From positions 1 through 64,000 of the forward strand of contig DUZG01000003.1 in the NCBI GenBank assembly GCA_013349585.1: 64,000 nucleotides of DNA. The letters run 5' to 3'. The position numbers and the translations under genes were made by a program. The DNA is from Nitrospinota bacterium. GTDB lineage: Bacteria > Nitrospinota > Nitrospinia > Nitrospinales > VA-1. The notes beneath the pieces were generated by a model, which worked only from the letters and a program-made list of their open reading frames with translations, was not told the DNA's origin and did no database searches. This document shows, piece by piece, positions 19,154 through 28,157 of this stretch; within the stretch, counting starts at the first letter, position 1; every line of letters begins with the position of its first letter.

Positions 19154-20506
19154 ATGGCAGAAGCGAAAGACATTGACAGCAGTTTGGAATATCTTCGGCA
19201 TTTTGAAAAGAATACTGCCAATCCGGATTTAGGAACCTTAATCCAGGAAAAAATCAGCACAGATAAAGAAAGTTTAAAGCTCCATGGCTGTAAACTGAAA
19301 GAGGAAGATTTTAAAGCCATCTCTGGTTTTAGCCCAATCAAGAACCTGAAGTACCTCGACCTGAATCAGACAGGGCTCAACTCGGCAGGCTTACAACCCC
19401 TTAGCGCTTCCGATTCTTTTGCTAATCTTGAAACGCTTACTCTAGCCAATAATAATCTTGATGATGAGGCAATATTTTTTCTATCAAAATCTTTGTCTTT
19501 GACTCAACTTAAAAACCTTGACCTTTCCAGCAATGAGTTAGGTTCACTTGGCGCAAAAGTACTCTCCATGGCGGAGGGAATGAAAAAATTGAGCCGGATT
19601 GACCTATCCTATAATCGTCTCGAAGGATTGGGTCTTAAATCCCTTGCCGATTCATCTTTAGGTCGACAATGCGTTGAACTAAATCTTCGGGATACAGGTA
19701 TCGGGGATGAAGGCTTGAAGTCTCTGACAAAAATTCCACCTCTTGAATCTTTGACGACATTAAATTTATCTGATAATGGGTTAACCGAAGTAGGCATAGA
19801 AGCACTTTGCCGCTCTATGGTATTTCCCAATTTAAAAACTTTGATTCTTAATAATAATCATGTAGGGGATGAGGGTGTTTACGCGATGGCAGAATCGCCT
19901 TTGTTTTCCAATCTTGAAAAACTAGTAATGCATAATAATGGTTTGACCACAGACAGCGCGATTTCGCTTTCCCAATCCAAAACCATAACCGGACTTCGCG
20001 CTCTGGATCTGAACAACAATGACGTTCGAGCCGAGGGCGCCCAAGCTCTAGCGGATTCCATCAATATGAAATGGATGGAGAGCCTTGATCTTGGAGAAAA
20101 TAAACTGAACCATGAGGGAGCTGCTGCGCTGGCAAATTCAGAAAATTGTTCTGCGCTGAAATTTCTAAGGTTGAATAATAACAATCTTTCGGATAAAGGT
20201 GCCGAAGCTCTGGCGCGTTCAACCAACTTGTTGCAACTGGAAACCCTTTCCATCGAAAATGAAAACTGGATTCACGCGCCGGGTGCCAAGGCAATTTCAG
20301 AATCTAAGAACCTTTCCAGCTTGAAACGGCTGGTGCTGGTTTTGAATGCTATTGGTGATGAAGGTGCCATTCACCTTGCCAATTCGCAGACACTTTCAGG
20401 TCTGATGTTTTTGAATGTTGCCGGAAACAGGCTCACACCTAGAGGGGAAGACGCATTACAAAAGTCTACGGCTTTGACCGGAATAGAAGTTCTTGAGATT
20501 GTTTGA
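19154..20506 (+). CDS. Leucine-rich repeat protein (RNI/ribonuclease-inhibitor-like repeats)
   Basis: 450 aa with many LxxLxLxxNxLxxxGxxxLxxS repeats (e.g. LKNLDLSSNELGSLGAKVLS, LTTLNLSDNGLTEVGIEALC). No obvious signal peptide. Confidence 0.88.
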   Translation: MAEAKDIDSSLEYLRHFEKNTANPDLGTLIQEKISTDKESLKLHGCKLKEEDFKAISGFSPIKNLKYLDLNQTGLNSAGLQPLSASDSFANLETLTLANNNLDDEAIFFLSKSLSLTQLKNLDLSSNELGSLGAKVLSMAEGMKKLSRIDLSYNRLEGLGLKSLADSSLGRQCVELNLRDTGIGDEGLKSLTKIPPLESLTTLNLSDNGLTEVGIEALCRSMVFPNLKTLILNNNHVGDEGVYAMAESPLFSNLEKLVMHNNGLTTDSAISLSQSKTITGLRALDLNNNDVRAEGAQALADSINMKWMESLDLGENKLNHEGAAALANSENCSALKFLRLNNNNLSDKGAEALARSTNLLQLETLSIENENWIHAPGAKAISESKNLSSLKRLVLVLNAIGDEGAIHLANSQTLSGLMFLNVAGNRLTPRGEDALQKSTALTGIEVLEIV

Positions 20507-20644
20507 AAATCATAGCGCGATTAGTTTGTTATTAAAGATCAACAGCGATAGTAGTTATCAACAGAAAATCCAACCCCGCCGAATCTATTACTGTTACTAT
20601 TTCAGTGATATGAAAAAAATATCAATACCCCCGCTATCATAGAA

Positions 20645-21501
20645 TTGAAGATGTTGAAGGAAATAAAAAAGCAATATCATTCAGATGGTTTAACCGGGCT
20701 TTTTAACCGGGGTTATTTTGATGAAGCTCTGCAACGAGAAATGAACCGGGTACAAAGATACGATGGATGCTTTTCTGTCTTCTTTATTGATCTGGATAAC
20801 TATAAAAAACTTAACGATACATACGGTCACTAGGTAGGTGGTTTAACTCTAAAGGTCGTGGCGATATTTTTCAAAATATGAGGCGCACCGAAGATACGGC
20901 TTGTCGCTATGGTGGCGAGGAGTTGGTCCTGATCCTTCCTGAAACAGAGAAAATGAATGCTCGAGTGATTGCTGAAAGAATTCGAAAAAAAGTAGAAGAA
21001 GCAGTACTTAAATTTGAAGATAAAACGTTTAACGTTACCTTAAGTGGCGGCATTTCTACATATCCTGTAGACGGAAAATAAGTTCATGAACTGCTACACG
21101 CAGCAGACGTGTAGCTTTATCAGGCAAAAGAGAGTGGCAGAAACCGAATCTTCCTTCATGACTTTGAGAAGCCGCATTATTTGCGGATTGGTATTTCAGA
21201 GGAAGTTCAAGTCCAATCTGTTACTGAAAGCTTGAACCCAAAGAAATTGAATGCTCAAGGGAAAAATATGAGTTCTTCTGGAATTCTTGTTGAAAGTCCT
21301 ATAGCTTTGAAAATTGGTTCGCAGGTGGGAATTTCATTTTCGATTAAAGGTCAAGAGGGTCCACTAACCGTCAATGCGCAGGTGGCAAGAGTAGAAATTT
21401 TTGATTCGCATTTCGATATTGGGGTGGCCTTTTTGGATATGGATGCCGCCGGGGAAAGTGAATTTTCTAAAACACTTTTGCAAGCCCTAGTGATTTCGTA
21501 G
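20645..21501 (+). pseudogene. GGDEF diguanylate cyclase-PilZ fusion, disrupted
   Basis: SDGLTGLFNRGYFDEALQREMNRVQRYDGCFSVFFIDLDNYKKLNDTYGH*VGG (TAG 20831-20833), about 1-nt frameshift near 20862, then IFQNMRRTEDTACRYGGEELVLILPE...STYPVDGK*VHELLHAADV*LYQAKESGRNRIF (TAA 21079-21081, TAG 21112-21114), then an in-frame PilZ-like domain to 21501. Confidence 0.85.
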
Positions 21502-21526
21502 CCCTAGGCGAAGAAAGTCTATCCGT

Positions 21527-22318
21527 CTAATTTCGAACTGCTAAAATATTGAACGTATTCTGGGTCCTCAGGATTCGATTTGCCAACCAGGCATTTATTC
21601 CAAATCGACGAGCGCAATATTTTTCTGTATTTAAAATAGAACAGTTTTCTTCCTTCAGAACTTTTTCAATACCCCTTGGGTCAATGCCCCCAAATTGGCG
21701 TTGGTAGTCAGAGTGATGATACTCGTCTTCCAGCAAAGGTATATTCCGCACCCTCATTTCCAAACGATAAGACTTTTCGTCTAACCACGAAAGGCCGCGA
21801 TGCAAAGCATAAGAAATTGAAGAAGCTACTGATTGCTTCAAGGGCTCAAAAAATATCATAATTTTTGTTCCTGCCTTGAGCCCCTTACAGGCTTTTTTTA
21901 AAACCATTTCATAGTCAAAAAGATGGTGTAATACTGCAGAAAAAACCACGAGATTAAACTCTTTTTGGTTTCTTTCGAGAAATTCCTCCACATCCCCAAC
22001 TGCCAAGTGAGCGCGATTTTTTTCGCTTTCTGAAACAGAATCCTTTAGTACCTGGATCATCTCACTGGAGAGATCCAGACCTGTCACATCGAATCCTCTT
22101 CGTAGAAATCTTAAAAATAGATATCCGGTGCCGCATCCAAGATCAAGGACTTTTGCATTTGCGTCCAAGTCACAACAGATTTTGTCTAAATTTTTTTCTG
22201 CAATATAGTTCTGGAAAAAGTTGGTTTGCTCCGGGTGGCGGGATAGATATAACTGGTTTTCAAGTGCGTGAACACGCCGGTTTTCTTCTAATACTTTTTC
22301 TTTGAGGAGGGTTGTCAT
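21527..22318 (-). CDS. Class I SAM-dependent methyltransferase
   Basis: 263 aa; AKVLDLGCGTGYLFLRFLRRGFDVTGLDLSSEMI. Confidence 0.9.
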   Translation of the reverse strand: MTTLLKEKVLEENRRVHALENQLYLSRHPEQTNFFQNYIAEKNLDKICCDLDANAKVLDLGCGTGYLFLRFLRRGFDVTGLDLSSEMIQVLKDSVSESEKNRAHLAVGDVEEFLERNQKEFNLVVFSAVLHHLFDYEMVLKKACKGLKAGTKIMIFFEPLKQSVASSISYALHRGLSWLDEKSYRLEMRVRNIPLLEDEYHHSDYQRQFGGIDPRGIEKVLKEENCSILNTEKYCARRFGINAWLANRILRTQNTFNILAVRN

Positions 22319-22329
22319 TTTAGATGCAA

Positions 22330-23181
22330 CTAGATAGCTTCCTGAATCTCGTCAAAAAAGAAACGCTTTTCAGTTGTCGAAGTTTCACATTCATTGCAAT
22401 TCACACATACTTTTGGGTAGTCTGCCTTTTCGTGTTGATTACGTAAAGCTTTAATTTCCGAATTATTCCATAGATCGTTGACCCGGTCGCTGTTGGCGTT
22501 CCCTAATTTAAGAGTCGCGTTATAATCCACACAGCAGGGAATGACAGTACCATCCCAGAGAACAACCAGTTTGCCATAATCCTTGCCGAAGGGTTCTGGG
22601 CAGGGTTCGCTTCGCGGACTTTGAATGAGCTTTGGTTGTGTGCGAACATGATCGACAATGGTTTCCCAGTGCTCGATATATTTTTCAACATCCTCTTGAG
22701 TATCTTCCTCAACTGTAAAGACTACTCCCATACTCAATTCAGGTCGCTTTGCCTCTTTAGTCTTTTTTAATCGAAGAATATTTTCTTTTATTTTTTGAAG
22801 TTCGACTCCGCGAATCCTTTTAAAAGTATCTGCAGAACCATCTATGGAAAACCGAATTATGTTTAGTGGACTTTCAATGATTTTGTTAATCATCTTATCT
22901 GTCAACAAAGTTCCATTGGTGTTCATGACAATATGTTTCACACCAGCCTTATGTGCGTAATCGAACATCTCAAAAATTTCTTTGTGCAGTAAAGGCTCTC
23001 CCCAGTTATGCATGCATAGATGTTCAAGGTCGGGAGTGTCATCTATGACCTTTTTGAATAGCTTTAAATCCATGAACCCTTCATCTCGCGTCATGCCTTC
23101 TGTCACAAAACAAAAAGTGCAACGCAGGTTGCAGGTATTGGTCGGTTCGATGATTAGTGATGTGAGGGGTTTGACGCGCAT
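22330..23181 (-). CDS. Radical SAM protein with SPASM-like C-terminus
   Basis: 283 aa; EPTNTCNLRCTFCFV (CxxxCxxC); C-terminal DGTVIPCCVDYNATLKLGN...CVNCNEC. Confidence 0.9.
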   Translation of the reverse strand: MRVKPLTSLIIEPTNTCNLRCTFCFVTEGMTRDEGFMDLKLFKKVIDDTPDLEHLCMHNWGEPLLHKEIFEMFDYAHKAGVKHIVMNTNGTLLTDKMINKIIESPLNIIRFSIDGSADTFKRIRGVELQKIKENILRLKKTKEAKRPELSMGVVFTVEEDTQEDVEKYIEHWETIVDHVRTQPKLIQSPRSEPCPEPFGKDYGKLVVLWDGTVIPCCVDYNATLKLGNANSDRVNDLWNNSEIKALRNQHEKADYPKVCVNCNECETSTTEKRFFFDEIQEAI

Positions 23182-24119
23182 TATTCGATAACCTTCTCAA
23201 CAATATAGTCAGGGCGTTCCTGAATTTGATGGTGCACCCGGCCCAGATATTCTCCCAAAAAACCAATGGATAATAACTGTACACCTGCAAAAAATGCAAA
23301 CACTGCGAGTAAAACCACAAAGCCCTCAATCAAAATTCCATTTACAATTCTTTGGAATAGTAAGAAAGTCATCATTAAAAATCCTAGGAAAGCACCAAAT
23401 AATCCCATATAGGTTACCATACGCAGCGGAAAGCTGGAGTAACCTGTTATGAGATCCCATGATAACTTCAGTAGATTAAGAATATTGTATTTGGTGTTCC
23501 CTTTTTTTCTTTCGTGATGTTCCACTTCAATTTCGATGCTGGGTAATCCCATCCAACTCATCAAAACCGCCATATAGCGAGACCTGTCCTTACAAGTTTC
23601 AACCCTTTCTACTACGCTACGACGAATTGCGCGGAAAGAGCTTAAATTTAATTTTACCGTATCCCCAAAAAGAGCTTGCCCGATCTTTAGCAAGCATTGT
23701 GAGCCGAGTACTCTCAACATGCCATCGCGCCGTTTGCGCTGAACCGTGGTAACCATGTCAATATCATTGGACATGGCATCAAGAAGTTTTGGTATTTCTT
23801 CAGGGGGATTTTGCAAGTCTGAATCCAGCTGAACGATGATATCACCTTTGCTTATTCTGAATCCGGCAAGTACCGCAGCCTGTTGTCCGAAATTCCGGGT
23901 AAGTTTCACAATACGCAATGCACTTTCTTTCGCCTGAATTAGTTTTAACTTTTCGTGCGAGCCGTCAGAGCTTCCATCGTCTACGATTACAATTTCGTAA
24001 GGTTGATCCAGTTTATCGCAGACGACCTTGAGCCTTGAAACTAACTCTTCAATAAGAGATACCTCATTGAAAACAGGAATGACAATTGAAATTTCTATTT
24101 GCTTGTCCATATCATTCAT
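23181..24119 (-). CDS. Family 2 glycosyltransferase, polyprenyl-phosphate sugar synthase type (DPM1/GtrB-like) with two C-terminal TM helices
   Basis: 312 aa; IVIPVFNEVSLIEELVSRL, IVIVDDGSSDGS, VQLDSDLQNPPEEIPKLL; stop overlaps downstream start (TAATG). Confidence 0.92.
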   Translation of the reverse strand: MNDMDKQIEISIVIPVFNEVSLIEELVSRLKVVCDKLDQPYEIVIVDDGSSDGSHEKLKLIQAKESALRIVKLTRNFGQQAAVLAGFRISKGDIIVQLDSDLQNPPEEIPKLLDAMSNDIDMVTTVQRKRRDGMLRVLGSQCLLKIGQALFGDTVKLNLSSFRAIRRSVVERVETCKDRSRYMAVLMSWMGLPSIEIEVEHHERKKGNTKYNILNLLKLSWDLITGYSSFPLRMVTYMGLFGAFLGFLMMTFLLFQRIVNGILIEGFVVLLAVFAFFAGVQLLSIGFLGEYLGRVHHQIQERPDYIVEKVIE

Positions 24120-24173
24120 GATGATTGATTAATTCTGTTTTGAAACCTGCTTTCCTCCTCTGAGAGGAAGAAG

Positions 24174-25337
24174 TTATTGCTGGCGAGAACACGCCATTTC
24201 GGTTTCACGAATTCTTACCGCTTCCCCTTCGGGGCCAGTCAGGCCAATGTATTCCGATTGGCAACAGCCCAGACAACCGGGAAATATTCCTTCTGATTTT
24301 AATTTTTCACGGAATCCCTTAATGCGACCTGAGTTCCATGAAGTAAGCTCGTTACCGTCATTTATATTTCCAACTCTATAATGAGGACAACTGAACACAT
24401 CGCCGTAGGCAGAAAAAGCCACTTTTGTCCACGGAATGAAACAGCGGTAATCTTTGTAGGAACTTTTGTTGGAGTAGTAACGGACAATTTCTTCTACCGT
24501 AATATAGTTCGGCGAAAACCTTAGTTTCGTTTTAAAGCCCTGACTCAGTGTCTCAAGTTGTGATAATTGGCGGTTCAATTTTTTCGGTTCAATTTCTTCG
24601 ACTGGTGCCGTTGGGCGATCCAGATGGTGGTCCTGATCATAATCTTTTCCATGCCAGTAGGTCGCTGGACTACTCACAACAAAATTGCAAACATTCACTC
24701 CAAGTTTATTCGCATACTCATATAGCGGGACAAGGTCCATTGTATTTCCCCGATTGATCACGCAAGTGAGATGGATGAGCGGAAACTTAGATTTTAATTC
24801 CTGTTTGCGCGCAATCAGTCTTTCTAGTCCCTGTGTGGTTTTCTTAAAAGAGCCGGGAATCGTGGTGATGGTATCGTGAAGCTCTTCTCCGCCTTCAATA
24901 GAAACACCCATATAAAATAATCCACAGCCCCAAACCGACTTGAGCCGTAAACTCATCAAGTCTTCGACTACTTTTTCGCTCAAGGTAGTTCCGTTTGTGA
25001 TGATATGGACCTTATGATTCTTAACAGCGAATTCAAGAATTTCCATGAAATCGCTTTTCATAAACGCTTCGCCACCGGTAAATGTGATCAGTGAAAAGCG
25101 CGGAAGTTTTGTAATGGCCTTTTTGACTTCATCTGCAGAGAGCTCATTTTTGTAAGTTTTATTGGTTTCAGTGTCATCGATTATTTCGAGATAGTGGCAC
25201 ATATCGCAACGGAGGTTGCAACGATAGGTCACTTCAAAAAATGCTTGAATCGGCGGCAGAGAGTTTCGCGGGGCGAAATAAAACGGAAGCAGCGAATACA
25301 AGCGCGGTAGAATTTTTTGAATAAATTTAAAATCCAT
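24174..25337 (-). CDS. Radical SAM/SPASM domain protein
   Basis: 387 aa; FEVTYRCNLRCDMCHY; C-terminal Cys cluster CFIPWTKVAFSAYGDVFSCPHYRVGN...PGCLGCCQSEY. Confidence 0.9.
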   Translation of the reverse strand: MDFKFIQKILPRLYSLLPFYFAPRNSLPPIQAFFEVTYRCNLRCDMCHYLEIIDDTETNKTYKNELSADEVKKAITKLPRFSLITFTGGEAFMKSDFMEILEFAVKNHKVHIITNGTTLSEKVVEDLMSLRLKSVWGCGLFYMGVSIEGGEELHDTITTIPGSFKKTTQGLERLIARKQELKSKFPLIHLTCVINRGNTMDLVPLYEYANKLGVNVCNFVVSSPATYWHGKDYDQDHHLDRPTAPVEEIEPKKLNRQLSQLETLSQGFKTKLRFSPNYITVEEIVRYYSNKSSYKDYRCFIPWTKVAFSAYGDVFSCPHYRVGNINDGNELTSWNSGRIKGFREKLKSEGIFPGCLGCCQSEYIGLTGPEGEAVRIRETEMACSRQQ

Positions 25338-25350
25338 AATAATAAAACTA

Positions 25351-26043
25351 TTAAGCGCAGTCCATTTGTTTTAAAAATTTCATACTCTTGTCGCCGCAGT
25401 TAAACAATAAATCTATCGTTGATAAGAATGGAACAAATCCTTCGTAGCGTTGTGGGTACTCCGGGTGCTGATACTCCTGATACACTAATTCAATGCCCTG
25501 ATCGGAAAAATCTTTCTCCGAAATATAGTTTCTAGCCGATTCTCCGCTTAGATATTGCGTTGCGCCAAGTTGTTTGCAAATTGAAACCAATCTTTCGGTC
25601 TTATTGCCAGGCTCGCCGAGTTCAGAAGAACGAAGAAGAGGGGTATTTATTTTTAACTCCCCTTTTAAATATTGGATGGTCTCCAGCGAAAGGTCTAATA
25701 AAAAATTCCATTCGCTGTTAAATATCTTCTCGCACCATGGGAAGTGTAAGTCGAAAAAAGGTGTTTTGGAATAATGGCACCGAATAGTTTCCAAATGTTT
25801 TCGTTTCCATGAAGTGGAATTATCGATTTTTGTTTCTAGAAGACTTTGCTCATATTTATTCTTTTGTATTACCGGTACCGTCAACCAGACTGAACCCTCC
25901 AGAACCCGAACCCGGTTTCTATTTCTCCAATCCCTCCGGGTGAACTGCACGTCATCGTATAAGACGAATTGATCCGAACGGCACATTTGTTCGAAAAATC
26001 CCAGCCAGGGTAAATAGGAGGGCTGAAGAATAGTCACGCGCAT
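25351..26043 (-). CDS. WbqC-like family protein
   Basis: MRVTILQPSYLPWLGFFEQMCRSDQFVLYDDVQFTRRDWRNRNRV. Start set at the internal ATG (26043); the track extends to 26106. Confidence 0.88.
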   Translation of the reverse strand: MRVTILQPSYLPWLGFFEQMCRSDQFVLYDDVQFTRRDWRNRNRVRVLEGSVWLTVPVIQKNKYEQSLLETKIDNSTSWKRKHLETIRCHYSKTPFFDLHFPWCEKIFNSEWNFLLDLSLETIQYLKGELKINTPLLRSSELGEPGNKTERLVSICKQLGATQYLSGESARNYISEKDFSDQGIELVYQEYQHPEYPQRYEGFVPFLSTIDLLFNCGDKSMKFLKQMDCA

Positions 26044-26060
26044 AGATTTAGTTCCCGTGG

Positions 26061-27068
26061 TCAAGATCCCCAAAGTTCTTTCATCCAGATAAATCGTTCC
26101 CACCATTGGCGGTTATTCTTGTAAAACTCAATGGTTTTTTCCAACCCTGCATCCAAACTTATTTCTGCCTGCCAACCTAGTAATTCCTGGGATTTATCTG
26201 TCGAGGAAATATGACGCGAAACTTGGCCGGGACGATCTTTTATATAATTGAGCGTGCTTTCCGGCTTACCCAGTTTTTCTAAAACTTTGCGTCCGATGTC
26301 AAGCACGCAGGTGTCGCTACCTGTTCCCAGATTTATTGTCTGGCCTATAACTTTTTCCCTGTCTAAATGTAGAACTTTATCCAATGCTCGGCAAGTATCT
26401 TCTACAAATAACCAGTCCCGCGAGCTGCTGCCATCACCATGAATAGTGAGTGGTTTATCTTGCAAAGCGCTGACAATAAAATTGGGGATAGCCTTTTCCA
26501 GATGTTGACAGGGACCGTAGTTGTTAAAAGGTCGAACAATTACCGCTGGCAAATCGTAAGTTTTAATATAGGAATAAATCAATCGGTCAGCACCAGCTTT
26601 CGCCGCTGCATAGGGGCTCATTGGATTCAACGGATGCTCTTCATCCATCGGATCGGTTAAAGCCGTTCCATAAACCTCCGAGGATGAAATATGTACAAAC
26701 AATTCTACAGGATTATTCACCGCTGCATTTGCAACCACCTGGGTGCCGATGACGTCGGTCTCGAAAAAGATCGCGTTATCATAAATCGATCGAGTCACAT
26801 GCGACTCTGCGGCAAAGTGAACGACAATATCCGCCTCGGCAACTAATTTGCCGACAATGTCTGGATGGGTGATGTTGCCGTGGAAAAATTCAAAATGGCA
26901 GTTGGATTTTAAAGCAGGAGAAATATTGTCGAGATTGCCAGCGTACGTCAGTGCATCGAGGAGCAAAATTTTGTAATCGGGATAACAGCGGTGGATATAG
27001 TTAATAAAATTACTGCCAATAAAACCGGCACCGCCTGTGACCAGTAATTTTTTCTTAAATTCGCTCAT
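26061..27068 (-). CDS. rfbB: dTDP-glucose 4,6-dehydratase-like NAD-dependent SDR
   Basis: 335 aa; LLVTGGAGFIGSNFINYIHRCYPDYKILLLDALTYAGNLDNI, HFAAESHVTRSI, YAAAKAGADRLI (YxxxK), RPFNNYGPCQHLEKAIPNFI. Confidence 0.92.
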   Translation of the reverse strand: MSEFKKKLLVTGGAGFIGSNFINYIHRCYPDYKILLLDALTYAGNLDNISPALKSNCHFEFFHGNITHPDIVGKLVAEADIVVHFAAESHVTRSIYDNAIFFETDVIGTQVVANAAVNNPVELFVHISSSEVYGTALTDPMDEEHPLNPMSPYAAAKAGADRLIYSYIKTYDLPAVIVRPFNNYGPCQHLEKAIPNFIVSALQDKPLTIHGDGSSSRDWLFVEDTCRALDKVLHLDREKVIGQTINLGTGSDTCVLDIGRKVLEKLGKPESTLNYIKDRPGQVSRHISSTDKSQELLGWQAEISLDAGLEKTIEFYKNNRQWWERFIWMKELWGS

Positions 27069-27201
27069 TTGTTTTATTTAATATGTGGTCTGAAAAACCA
27101 TATCGTTACAATATTATATACAAGGGTCCAATTATTCTTTACGGGAAAATGGCGGAAATCCTTTAATTATAATAGGAAAGGAGGGTTTTTAGAGGGGTAG
27201 C

Positions 27202-27219
27202 GGGGCGAAAAACCGCCCC
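27202..27219. terminator. GC-rich hairpin between elbB and the glycan cluster
   Basis: GGGGCG-aaaaac-CGCCCC perfect 6-bp stem in the elbB/rfbB intergenic region; no strong T-run in the minus-strand direction. Confidence 0.4.
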
Positions 27220-27259
27220 ATTTACAGAAATAGCAAAATCTAAGCAGAATAGGGAGAAT

Positions 27260-27922
27260 TTAAATCATGCTGACCAGCTTATTGATGGTTTTTTCGATCC
27301 CCTCCGCCACTTCAGAAATACTTTGGCCCACCATATAGGCCGGGGTTGAAATAATTTTATTTTCTTCGTCAAAAACGAAATCAGTCGCGAGACATTCCTG
27401 ATGCTTACTCCCCATAGCTTCGATCATGCCAATACCTTCTTTATCGTTACCAATCGTCAAAGTGGGTTTGGCTGTTTCGTTTTGATAAATTTTTGCCATC
27501 ATAGCCGGAGCGATGCATAAAGCAGCTTGTGGTTTTTTCTTGGCAGCAAACTCTTTCACTAGCCTCATGACTTCGGGATTAACATCACATTCATCGCCTT
27601 TTTCTGCAAAGTTTGAGAGGTTCTTGGCTGCACCGAACCCACCGGGGATCACCAGCGCATCAATGTCATCGGCTTTGATTGCATTGATATCGCGGATTTC
27701 TCCACGGGCAATACGAGCCGACTCCACGAGCACGTTGCGTTTTTCTGTTGGCATTTCCTGCCCATTGTGATGATTGACCACATGCATTTGATCGATATCA
27801 GGGGCCATGCATACGGCCTTGGCACCGGCACGATCGATTGCCAAAAGAGTGATGACCGCCTCATGAATCTCCGATCCGTCATACACACCGCACCCTGAAA
27901 GAACGACACCAATTTTTTTCAT
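27260..27922 (-). CDS. elbB: Isoprenoid biosynthesis glyoxalase ElbB (DJ-1/PfpI superfamily)
   Basis: 220 aa; KKIGVVLSGCGVYDGSEIHEAVITLLAIDRAGA, ALVIPGGFGAAKNLSNFA. Confidence 0.95.
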   Translation of the reverse strand: MKKIGVVLSGCGVYDGSEIHEAVITLLAIDRAGAKAVCMAPDIDQMHVVNHHNGQEMPTEKRNVLVESARIARGEIRDINAIKADDIDALVIPGGFGAAKNLSNFAEKGDECDVNPEVMRLVKEFAAKKKPQAALCIAPAMMAKIYQNETAKPTLTIGNDKEGIGMIEAMGSKHQECLATDFVFDEENKIISTPAYMVGQSISEVAEGIEKTINKLVSMI

Positions 27923-28054
27923 AGTTATTTCCCCTCTAAATATAAGAACTCAATGTGAGATGATTTTTAATTGAAAGTTCGGCTCAAATTCTACCACCCT
28001 CTAACAGGGGAGGCAATGTTCGTAGAGAAACCACACAAAAGATAGAACTATAGA

Positions 28055-28157
28055 TGAGCACGGATAGACACAGATCAATCATTCCTCTCCCTCGGTGGGG
28101 AGAGGGATTATTTTAGTTGCCCCCACGGCGAGTGGTCTGTGTTTGTCTGTGGTTAAC
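28055..28157. repeat. Palindromic intergenic element: hairpin core flanked by imperfect inverted repeats
   Basis: Core CCTCTCCC(28084-28091)-TCGGTG-GGGAGAGG(28098-28105); flanks CACGGATAGACACAGATCAA and, inverted, CACAGACAAACACAGACCAC (15/20 identical by eye). Confidence 0.55.
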
